Shown: in pieces, positions 26,399-35,881 of the stretch
Position numbering within the stretch: the stretch's first letter is position 1
Layout of the letters: each line of letters starts with the position of its first letter
Origin: Xylaria sp. FL1777
Lineage: Eukaryota; Ascomycota; Sordariomycetes; Xylariales; Xylariaceae
NCBI GenBank assembly: GCA_022578965.1
Contig: MU400578.1
Coordinates: 161,604-225,603 of the forward strand
Direction: 5' to 3'
DNA length: 64,000 nucleotides
Made by a program: the position numbers and the translations under genes
The notes under the pieces: generated by a model
What the model was told of the DNA's origin: nothing
The model's database searches: none
Seen by the model: only the letters and a program-made list of their open reading frames with translations

Positions 26399-29348
26399 AT
26401 GGACTCCAAGAGATCCAAAGTACACCAATCCCGCATCCTCAGGGAGATGCGTAACCACGCCGAGCACCCCTTCTCTCCACCATCCTCGACTGGCAGCCAC
26501 GGCACAGTCACGCTTACATCAGACATCTCCAACTTCGTTCCGGATGGGGAGTCCACGCGCCAGCCCATGCTTCCGGTAATCAACACTTCGGCCTTGATTC
26601 GTACCTTTCCTGAATGGAAGGGCTACACTGGTGGAAAGGAAAACAAGCAGCCCGAGCCTGCTTCCCCCGAGGTTGTCCAGAATGATGTTAGTACTTCGTC
26701 TGTCAGTTCTTATGATAACACCGTTATCCGCCGCCGAGATCCGGCGCGTTAGTCGCGCAGTCCTGATTCGGTGCTTCGGAATAACGTGAGACCACCATCA
26801 CGTATCCTCTGCCATAAACGGCTCCGTCCACACGATGTGCGCCAGGCAGCGTCTCACGCCTCTTCTTCATCTGCATTTCCTACTTTGCGCTCTCTTTCAT
26901 TTAACTCCCAGTTTTCTGATGTTCGTTCTCCCATGGTTGCACCTCATGATCAGGCTACTAACCAACGACTGATATAGACTGCATCAATATTCGGCTCCGA
27001 CTCACCTAGATTACGTGTGCATCATCAGGTGCCAACGGTAGAAGATACCATGGAGCTCAATGCTCCGCTCAATCCATCACGAGGAAACTTGACTACCCTG
27101 TTGGATACACTTCAGACAGCTAGATCCGAGAAGGTCCAGACAGAGGAGGAATCTGTGAAACGATCATCCCAAATTTCGCCAAAATCTCAGTCCAATACTG
27201 GACTCTCCGCTAACGCAGCGCATCGACTTGACCGGCAGTCGCACCTCAATAATCACAACACCATGAGCCCATCTATCATCAATCAGACGGCTCACTCGTT
27301 TTTTCTCCCTCAGTTCAACCATCTCAATGATTTCGTATCAGGCACCTTAAGATGGTCATCATTCAAGAACGGGACTCCCGTCTTTGTCAAACATGGCAGA
27401 GTGCATGATAGGGACACGAAGGCATCTGTGGACCATCATGCCGACTTCGAAGCTGTCACAATTCCTCGTGAAGAAGAGGAAATTTTTGTTTCGCTGGATA
27501 AGATCCGAGAGGAAATACAGACCTTGCAAGAACACGACGAGCTTGTTTCAAAACAAGCCGAGCAATTGCAAGATGAAGTGTGCGATCTTCAGGCTCATCT
27601 TGCCAAACTCAAGTCCCGTAAGGACAGCGCAATGGGTTCGGACTCTGACGGCTCGATGCTTTTGCAGCTCACTACCCAGAAATCACGTAAGTTTATCTCC
27701 AGACACCTGGGTTCTACTTGTGGCTGACAATCTGAATACAGAACTCGAGGAGCAACTTGCTTCTCTCAAAAATCGCCTTGATCAGGCCAATCGCAAGATC
27801 AGTCTCAATGAAATCCACAATCAGTCTGTTGTGGAAGAGCGTGATGGGGCTCTTCACCGAGTATCTGATCATGTTACCACTATTAAGCGGCTCCAGACCC
27901 GCAACGATGCTATCACTCAGCAGAAGTTAGAGCTTCAGGAGGCTCTCCGGGAATCGGAAGAGGAACTTGAGTCTGAGCGCGCTCTACTCAATTCTCTTCA
28001 TGAGAAATACGAAATAGTCTCTGAGGAGCACCGCTTGTTGAAGGAAGACAATCTTGGCCTCGAGCGACAAAACGAAGATCTTTACAATAACACTAAGCTC
28101 CTCCAGCAACAGAATGCTCAACTCGAGCGCGAGAATGCCACTCTAAACGACCAGGTTGTACAACTCCAGGAGCTTGTTGATGAGCTCAACAAGAAGTTAT
28201 CACAGAAGACGGAGACTCAGTATGCACAGCAGCTCAAGGGCAAGTCGAAGCTCACCAAGATGACTCAAAATTGGGAGTCAGAAGACAGATTCACTGTCGT
28301 GAGCGAGACGTCGGCTAAAGCCAAGACATCTCAGACGCACTTGCCAAAGCAACATAACGATACCCGAGAGAGTAACCTCACACGAGATTCTCGTCGTCTG
28401 TTCTCGCAGGAATCTAAGGGTTCTATACCTGTCACCAGCAAGTCGAAACTCGCCAAGATGACTCAAATTCAGGAGTCAGGAGACAGATTTACTGTCGCGA
28501 GCGAGATGTCTGCTAAGACCACGACATCTCAAATGGACTTGCAAATGCAGGATGATTATACCCAACAGATCGACCTTACTCGAGAGCCCGATCTTGACTC
28601 TGATCAGGAGAATATGACCTCAGCTCTGTTCATTGATGATGTCACATTGGATTCCAACAAGAAGTTTGCTCAGAAGCAGAAGGCAAAGAACACGCCTGCT
28701 GTTCGCGTGTTGTCACCCGTGCTATCTGCGAGCGAGCCTTCCACGCAGATAGAGCAGACAGGTGCAGAGAAGCAAAAGGAGAACGTTCGCCCCCCTGTGC
28801 TCACGCAATCCGCCAAGCGCGTATTGAACACCTTATGCCAAGACCATGAGTGCTATAACTGCATGGTTTGTGCTCGCATTCAGTCCCACCGTCACGAATC
28901 TAATGGGAAATGCGGCAAGAAAACGGTTCGAGTTGACCGCCCCGTGCCAGTCACCGATCGAGTGAAGGGGCAATCCTCAACCTCAACTTATACCTATGAG
29001 GACCAGCCAACTCTGCGACCATCCCAGGATCCCGCTATCGCATTGGCCAAGGTTATGAAAGGTCTGAAGGATGAAGAAAGACACATTCGAACTGCTATCG
29101 CGAGGAAGCAGGCTGTCTACGACGAATGCGATGCGGCAGTCAACAAAAGATTATGGAAACAACTTGATGCCGAGATCAGGGTCCTTCGTAAGCGTCGAGA
29201 CCTGAAGCGAGATCAGATCTACGACTTGCACGATGTGCTAGAGGGCCAGAAGGCAAATGCCCAGTTGATGAGTCAAGAAGCTATTGACATGACAATCACC
29301 AGTGTCCTGAGCAAGGATCCAACCTGGAATGGCATCATGGACTATTAA
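26399..29348 (+). CDS. Cep57/Ppc89-type spindle-pole coiled-coil protein (possible pseudogene)
   Basis: The N-terminus (MDSKRSKVHQSRILREMRNH and PVINTSALIRTFPEW) and a C-terminal Cep57-type microtubule-binding domain (about 29040-29345: LKDEERHIRTAIARKQ, then LRKRRDLKRDQIYDL) place it with fungal centrosome/spindle-pole scaffold proteins. The middle is a long coiled coil, and TLCQDHECYNCMVCARIQSH is a conserved Cys/His patch. One clear intron is 27687-27741 (GTAAGT...ACAG), in phase. The frame from 26399 is broken by TAG codons at 26750 and 26975, after which the same frame continues with protein-like sequence. Either both are nonsense changes (CAG to TAG), or a 291-bp intron (26687-26977, GTTAGT, branch GCTACTAAC, ATATAG) removes both in phase. 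A tandem duplication lies within the coiled-coil/linker part. It is typed as CDS because splicing can rescue it. Confidence 0.7.
28242..28583 (+). repeat. Intragenic tandem duplication in the Cep57-like gene
   Basis: A unit starting KSKLTKMTQNWESEDRFTV at 28242 recurs as KSKLAKMTQIQESGDRFTV at 28440. The offset is 198 bp (66 codons), so frame is kept. The first 30-35 residues are most similar and later parts have drifted. It looks like an old in-frame duplication. Confidence 0.8.
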
Positions 29349-30608
29349 TTCTTGAATTCCATCTCTCCGACATGAATTCCGCCTCAAATGAAACGATATG
29401 CCGCCTAACACGAGGTTCGGTTTCGATATCAAATATTGGTACTATTGAATGATGGAACAGACGAGGGCATGGCCTCAGTTGGAATGGGTGTATATGGTTA
29501 CAACGATCGACCAAGGACCAATATCTGGTCTCGAGTGCAAGAATTGCACATTTGTTTACGAAGCTCGATCATCGATTGCGATTTGGTCTCGATTACAGAG
29601 ACGTGTATGGGTATAACAATGGACCATCGATGCGGATATCATCGATGAAGATTTGGTCTCAATTGTAAGAGACATATGGTTACAATGACGGACGATCGAT
29701 GACCATTTGGTCCTCGTTGCAGGGGATCCTCACTTGTTTATGGCGGTAAACCACAGATCAAGAGTTGATCTTGGTAGTTAAAATGGCACATGGAATGGGG
29801 GCATGATAATGGAGCATGGATTTGGTCTTGTCTGAGCACCGATTCGGTGTTGTCTAAGCATGGATATGGTGTTGTGGTGTTACTATATGGTTATTGAACA
29901 CATTGCATTCGTTGGTGAGATTCGGCACGAATTGCATAGGCAATGGCGTTGGGTAAATGGGTGGCTCCTGTCAGATCAGCCGCACAAAATTGCGAAGGAA
30001 TGCTATAATGCCCTTATACGAGTTTATACTAATGGATACACTCGTTTGCTCACACAAATGAAAGCTTTGTTTAAGTTGTCATAATAAGGTATATCGGATG
30101 TGCGTAGTTATTAGCCATGCTGTCTTCAGCCTTATACCTACTTAGGATCCTTCACTACCAATCATCTAGTCGACTCTTCTACTTTTATGGATTGGATGTT
30201 AGGTCTAGGGATGCCGTAGTTAGTAAGTTTGACCCTTCAGTGTCTACGCGATAGCTTGGATCCTATACGTAGGTAGTTTGAACCCTTTCAAAACCCCCCT
30301 CCCTCTTCACTTAGCCTTGTGCCGTATCTCTGTACCGACCTAAGTAGATGAAATTCTGCCACTGTCCTAATCACTAGCTATGGTATCAGTGAAACAATCC
30401 TTCTTTCTCTTTAACTAGGTTGTTGTCTGAGCCGCGTTGGCGATTCAAACCCTAGCTAAGCTGACATCGTTCTCATTCAATGGTATTGTTGTGGGACAAG
30501 TTATAATACTACCTATGATAGCAACCATTTTCTTTGATGTAACTGAATGCATAATTACACTGTTTGAAATTGTTTCACCCTAACAATGAACATTGTTATA
30601 ATGAGGAT
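29349..30608. other. Intergenic region with degenerate repeats
   Basis: No gene was recognised in 1.26 kb downstream of the Cep57-like gene. The left half holds degenerate tandem copies annotated separately. A 74-codon frame at 29860-30084 has no recognisable motif. Confidence 0.5.
29485..29735. repeat. Degenerate tandem repeat, ~50-70 bp units
   Basis: Repeated elements are a tggtctcgattacagag-like block (about 29525, 29581, 29651, 29703) and a tatggttacaacgatcgacc-like block (about 29493, 29609, 29675). Spacing varies between 52 and 70 bp and the copies have diverged, so the unit is approximate. Confidence 0.55.
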
Positions 30609-30610
30609 GG

Positions 30611-30620
30611 GTATATATAC
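30611..30620 (+). promoter_or_regulatory. Possible TATA box
   Basis: gtatatatac lies 50 bp before the decamer array and 161 bp before the start codon of the downstream gene. Position and sequence fit a TATA element, but this is not demonstrated. Confidence 0.4.
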
Positions 30621-30670
30621 AGCCAACAGAACCTACCTAACTCCTATGACCTAACAAGCTTATTTAACAG

Positions 30671-30770
30671 CACAGCATCTAACAACATCTAACAACATCT
30701 AACAGCATCTAACAACGTCTAACAACGTCTAACAATATCTAACAACATCTACCAGCACCTAACAGTATCT
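30671..30770 (+). repeat. Decamer array, 10 x 10 bp, in the 5' leader
   Basis: Ten consecutive 10-bp units of consensus aacaacatct (variants cacagcatct, aacagcatct, aacaacgtct, aacaatatct, accagcacct, aacagtatct). The phase is exact from 30671 to 30770. It ends 10 bp before the ATG at 30781. The array contains no ATG and few G residues, so as an RNA leader it would be unstructured. Confidence 0.9.
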
Positions 30771-30780
30771 TTCTCAAACC

Positions 30781-31224
30781 ATGGCTTCTTGGGTATCCAG
30801 CGTTGCTCTTCTTGTTTATCGCGAGACTTCAGATGGAACATACCAAGTACTAGTGCGCTTCATTCCAGGCCACCGCCTAGCTTACGGCATCCCATTTCGA
30901 GATCTAGAGACGGGCGAAAAAGAGATCAACTGTGCCCGAGACGTTGGTGAAAATTCACTCGGGGTAAATCTCGCAGCCAACAGTCTCAACCTTAAGGATT
31001 CAGTGCTCGTCAGTGAAACGGGAGAGCTAGAAAAGACACGCGTGTTCCTCGTACGATCTTCGCCTCAACTTGAGGCTCTTGCCCAGCTTGACGATGTCCG
31101 AGGCTGGAAGTATACATTCGTCCATATTTCGGCATTGCGCAGCGTTTGGGTCACGCGAGAAATTGAGGCTTCGGGAGCTGCGCTTAAATTCGCGTTAGCG
31201 AGTCTAAAGGCACTTGCTACCTGA
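30781..31224 (+). CDS. Small protein, degenerate Nudix-like
   Basis: Single exon, 147 aa, starting MASWVSSVALLVYRE with a good start context (caaaccATGG). The segment GEKEINCARDVGENSLGV resembles a degraded Nudix box (GX5EX7REUXEEXGU) after a strand pattern like VLVRFIPGHRLAYGIPF. The second Glu of the REUXEE core is Asn and the spacing is one residue off, so catalysis by a normal Nudix mechanism is doubtful. No signal peptide or membrane segment is seen. If Nudix, the role would be nucleotide-diphosphate hydrolysis or its regulatory remnant. I hold only moderate confidence in the family, but the leader array and start context support a real gene. Confidence 0.55.
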   Translation: MASWVSSVALLVYRETSDGTYQVLVRFIPGHRLAYGIPFRDLETGEKEINCARDVGENSLGVNLAANSLNLKDSVLVSETGELEKTRVFLVRSSPQLEALAQLDDVRGWKYTFVHISALRSVWVTREIEASGAALKFALASLKALAT

Positions 31225-31804
31225 TGAAGCTGTGAACAGGCTTCACGGATAAAGAGTGAAGCGAGTGGCCAAATACTTTGTCCCAGACATTTCCATGATT
31301 TCTTATCCCAGATTGTCCCCTGATATTTAGTACGATACAAACAATCAACTCTGACATAGCTTTAGCACCTAATTGATACCTAGTTTTTTCCCCTCTCTAT
31401 TCTTCCTCATCTCTTGACTATTTGATAAAATTCTTCAGGGAGAAGAACAAGTGATTGAATATGTGGAAGAGCCCAGATGCCCTGGGACTCTGGCTGTGTC
31501 TGTAGATGTAGAAACGGCGGTATAGCTTATTAAGTGAGTAAACTTCTCTTGAATTATGGTGTAGCTAGGACAATGAACATAGTGATAGCAGGGCACAATG
31601 ACCAGCTGGTTGGCAACTGTAAGATCCGTGTTACGGGGCGGAAGGCTACTAGGTACACCTATTAACCTCCCCAAGGGCCCCCACCATTTCCCTTCTAATT
31701 CCCGTCGACAATCCAGCAAGACTGAAACCTCCAGCAATCGCACTTCCCTAGAACCATTTCTAGTTTCCGAACAATCGAACTCGTATAATATTCGCGTGTC
31801 TAAC
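31225..31804. other. Intergenic / Y14 promoter and leader
   Basis: 580 bp between two tandem plus-strand genes. The Y14 frame is open upstream to an ATG at 31598, so part of this may be transcribed leader. No other feature was seen. Confidence 0.5.
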
Positions 31805-32434
31805 ATGGCTGACGTAGAAATGGACGTCGATGAGCCTGGCTCTCCCCAGGCCACCCAGGCCAAGGTCGGCGACATGCAGACACACGCGAAGGCCACTGCT
31901 GTGCGTTCGATCGAGGGCTGGATTATCATGGTCACCAATGTGCACGAGGAAGCCGACGAGGAGGCGCTGCACGACAAGTTCGCCGACTTCGGCGAGATCA
32001 AGAACCTCCATCTGAATCTCGATCGCCGGAGTGGCTATGTCAAGGTGAGTCGTGCCATTGACTCTCCGTCTCCGCCTTCACCTCATGCGGGTTGCCTAAG
32101 GCTGTCTCAGCCGGGAGCACAACCATTGAAAGGCATCTGAAGGAGATTGGATGCTAATCGTTACTTTCTCTCGATGTAGGGATACGCGCTCATCGAATAC
32201 CCGACCCTTCAAGAGGCACGAGCTGCCATTGACGGCGCGCACGAGACGAAACTACTCGATCAGACCATCTACGTTGACTTTGCCTTCGTACGACCGCCAC
32301 CGGGCAAGGGAGCACGGGGCAATAGGCAATCACATCGGGGTGGACGTGGCAGGAGTCGCAGCCGCAGCCCAGATGGGGGACGGGAACGGGAACGGGAACG
32401 CGAACGCGAACGAGATGATAACGATGGGCAGTGA
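31805..32434 (+). CDS. Y14: RNA-binding protein Y14 (RBM8A), exon junction complex
   Basis: Y14 pairs with Mago in the exon junction complex laid down after splicing; it acts in the nucleus and cytoplasm in mRNA export and decay. Two exons: 31805-32044 and 32180-32434, giving 164 aa. The start [14 protein letters not shown] matches the short acidic N-terminus of the family. An ATG 69 codons upstream in the same frame (31598) adds a Ser-rich stretch that is not family-like. The single RRM spans about 38-130: RNP2 is IIMVTNV and RNP1 is split by the intron (RRSGYVK joins GYALIEY). The helix [19 protein letters not shown] and the strand [12 protein letters not shown] follow. The tail is RGG/SR/ER-rich ([16 protein letters not shown]), a typical site of phosphorylation and methylation. 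Confidence 0.95.
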
Positions 32435-33369
32435 TTTGGGTTATGCGAGGATGAGGCAAGGAACAAGAAGAAAAACGCTGGTGAGGAGGCGTTCTTTGAG
32501 TAAAACAGGCGTGGTATTGCACTCCCAAATGGCGGCGTTGGCCGTTGTCGAATATGACGGGCATGACGCGAAGTCATAGTCATTGGCTTAAGCCGATATG
32601 TCGCCAAAATAATAGACGTGTCGGCGCGTGATTTCTGGCTGAATAGGTAAGCATGTTCTTTCTGCATGTTGAAATACAATCTCGCTAACTAGAATACACA
32701 GCTCAGCTATATCACAAAGTGAGCACCAAGTAACGAGATTGTCCTAGCTCGGGTGCATGGTACATGACTGCCCCTATAAATAATTAAAAATGCTTAGCGA
32801 TACGAAAAACAAAAACCTGAATTCCCGTTCTCCTATCGCGAATATCTCTTCTTTAAGGATATTTTGATATGCTCTCTTAGAATAGTTTGTGATCAGGTCA
32901 TGGTTTATTTTGGGTAGGAAGCTGGTTCACTTCTTCAAGACCGACCACGCCTTGCGGTAGACCTTCTCTAAGCACGAACTACGTACATCCCCGCAGCACT
33001 GAAAAGCAAGACTATTACTAAACGTTGCATCTCATACCAGTGCATGACTCAAGCTCGCTGATGAGCGGCTTATAAATGAGGAAGTATGCCGAATTGTCTC
33101 GTGGCGCGCAGAGAGATCACTCTTCACTGTCGAGACTTCTGAAGGAAGTCGAAGGTCATTTGAACAGAGCGCACACTGCCATGCTAGTAAACGAAGTATG
33201 AACGCGCGTGATCGTGCAGCATGAGATATGACTCTCCATGCTAGTTGTACATTGGCGATCTCAAGACATACGACTAGTCCCCAGATATGCTTATCGTCAC
33301 GTAGTCGCTCATAATACTTGTGTTATCTAGCATCTTGAGACATTTCAGTTCTATCAGTGGACTACGCCA
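32435..33369. other. Intergenic, left flank of a pseudogene
   Basis: No gene recognised. The right end probably holds the decayed first exon of the LIS1-like pseudogene, but I cannot identify a LisH motif with confidence. Confidence 0.45.
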
Positions 33370-34419
33370 TCGAGCTTGGAAATTAGGTCGAACTTTGGCT
33401 TAGCAAGAGAGGTCCTGGTAAATTTGATGCTGTTAGCGCCGAGAAATCCGAGGGAAAATGGACGACGTGTTGTGCGGTTACAGAAAAAAGCACGCGCGGA
33501 TTGTCTTCATTCAACTTTACTCAACATCAGACAACCATCTCATCACAGATAATGGATCTCGAGTCGAGGAACACCGCGCTACATGTAATGCGAAGTCGAC
33601 AATGAGCCGCTCGCGTCTCTATCGACACGTACCAAAGATGCGTCATCCTAGCTGCCCAAATCACCTCCCCGGTATACCCTCGAATCTCATCAGAGCACGA
33701 TTAACTGCAGCAGCTTCCAACCAAACTCTTATCGCTTCGCAGCATGCTCCGATAACAATACAATCAAGATATTAGATTAAAGTGCCAGCGATCCTAAGAA
33801 CAACTAAGGCGCATACTAGAGTCGTTTTAAATGTTGAATACGGCGGTCTGAGAGGCAATACGCTCCTAGTGTCTCGCAATTCAGATCTAATTATCAAATT
33901 GTGGGACCCGGTTAATTACAACAAAGATATTCGGACTGTTGCCAGGCCACGATCATAGAGTAAACGTTCTGCAATTTATATCGGCTCACGGGACAAGACG
34001 ATACCTCTGTAGGAGGGGCGCGGCACATGGCTTCTGTCCCTGGTTAGTCATGACAACTAGATACGTGCGCTCATCTTCCATCCCTGGTGGCAGTACCTAT
34101 CAGCGGCTAAAGATAGGGCGTTAAGGTGCTAGAACTTCGGCCAGGACGGGCGATGCATTTAAGTCATCAAAGAGTCGCATAAAGGCTTCATTATCTCGCT
34201 GCAGTAGGCGCCAAAGTATCGTACGGAACGTGGAGCATGTAGAATCCATTGCTGGTAGTGCTAACACTGAGCGGCTGCAGAACGGGGAAGTGAATACTAA
34301 GGAGGCGTCTTATGGCGGCGCATCGAAAGATGGAAAGGCGGGAGGGCGAAGATGTGTAGATTCGCTGCGTAGTTGCCACTGTGGAGTAGACTGTTAAGTT
34401 GAGCATTTTCGCGAACTGA
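33370..34419 (+). pseudogene. nudF: Decayed LIS1/NudF/PAC1 copy
   Basis: Family pieces occur in the right order across three frames. KFDAVSAEKSEG (about 33420) and an RLQKK motif precede an unspliced intron. IMDLESRNTAL follows at about 33551. The WD40 block in 33785-33955 includes [21 protein letters not shown]. Then come [13 protein letters not shown] (about 33941), a DKTI-type repeat, LLSLVSHDN and ALIFHPWWQYL. The block from 34112 reads NFGQDGRC and VIKESHKGFIISLQ, and the C-terminal IFAN ends with a stop at 34417-34419. In-frame stops include TAG at 34130, TAA at 34160 and TAG at 34205, and frameshifts separate blocks. LIS1/NudF regulates dynein, so a functional copy is expected elsewhere. 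Retained intron sequence shows a DNA-level duplication, not a retrocopy. The left boundary is approximate. Confidence 0.85.
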
Positions 34420-35881
34420 ATAATCGCTGGTTTACGAGATTATAATGCGTTCTTTGACTCGAGAGCGTGGTCTTAGAGACACCCTCGTCGCTATTCGGGC
34501 AGAAGACCGGTTTAATTAATTTGACAACCGCTCCAGAACCTCATAATGATCCACAACGCTCCAATAACTATTAGCCAATAGATGCGCTCGAGAGTGACGG
34601 ATTAGGTAGTCGTATCGGACAGTTCATACAGCAATACCGTCACCTAATACGGTTATATAGTGGCGAAAGAACATCACTGCCCTTTGTGGTGTCTCATTTC
34701 CAGGATCCTAGAACATCGCATACACAATGCGAAGAACGAGATCCGTAGACAGTACCAGACCAGCATTGCAGAGTGAAGGAGGTACGATGTTATATGATAG
34801 GGAGTGCTGGAAGTTGCTTCTAGTTGGTATTTACAATGCGATCGACGGCAGATGTTTCATAAGGCCGGCTGCATGACACTAGGTTGTTTTAATAGGATCA
34901 CAATATAAATCTAACCAGAGAGGTTTTAAAGGTCATCGAGACAGAGATATTCCTACGCCTAGATAGACATGTGCTGTGAAGTTAAACGGTAATGCATCAC
35001 CTCCCATATTCGAAAGACCGGCGACTTAAGCCTGCACGACAGCTAGCCTACAGTAGCCTACAGTAGCCTCATCGCACTTCTACAGCACACTTCGTCGAGG
35101 CATATTCGTTTACGTAGGTAAAAGAGCGTAAATTCACTCGCTTTCTTAAACAAACCTTCATAGGTAGATAATTCCTATTTTTGTTGTTTGTTTTTGCTTT
35201 ATTCTTGCTTTTCTTTGGTATTCGTATAGGTAATAGGTGTAGTACTATAGCGCCTCGCCTACGCATTGTCTGCATTATCCACGCTGCAAAAACCCAAACA
35301 ACGTCTTTTTCCCTTTGAACTCCAGTTTTTACGCAGACCAGCTCAATGCAACCATTACTTAATAAATTAACATCCTCAATTAGCGCTTTTATATGTGATG
35401 GTATAATACCTCATACACTTAAAATACTCTTACAAGGCACCATTGGCCACTGATCTATTTATAGTTAATTGCTTATCTATCTCAATGCTATACAGTAGTA
35501 TCTTCCAAAGATCTCAAGCAATTGGTTCATGCCTATGAACATGGTCGGCCTAAATAATTAAACTAGAGTCCAATAACGACTTCGGGTGGCTCATGCAGGG
35601 GTCGTAACACATGTTTTTATATCTTCACAGAGTACACTGCCACCTAGTCTAACTATGGTGTGGCTGAAAGATCGTCATTATCGCGTGAAGGGGTCTCGAA
35701 CACTTTTGCAGGCATCGTGCTTATGTCTAAAACTGGGTTCACCAGGGGTCGACCATTAGACCTAGATCCTCCTTTAGCCCCCAACCCTCCTTCACCAGCC
35801 TTACTCAAGACAAGCTTTGCTAATAGCCTCGAGGTCCCAATCTCCTTGAAGTTTTAGAATACGTCTTCTCTCTCTTCCACA
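34420..35881. other. Intergenic, no gene seen
   Basis: 1.46 kb with no recognisable gene. A short direct repeat of agcctacagt occurs at about 35045-35067. Start sites of the next gene lie at the right end. Confidence 0.45.

Noticed and set aside
30671..30770. CRISPR-like array
   Set aside because: The 10-bp units are contiguous with no unique spacers; it is a simple tandem repeat.
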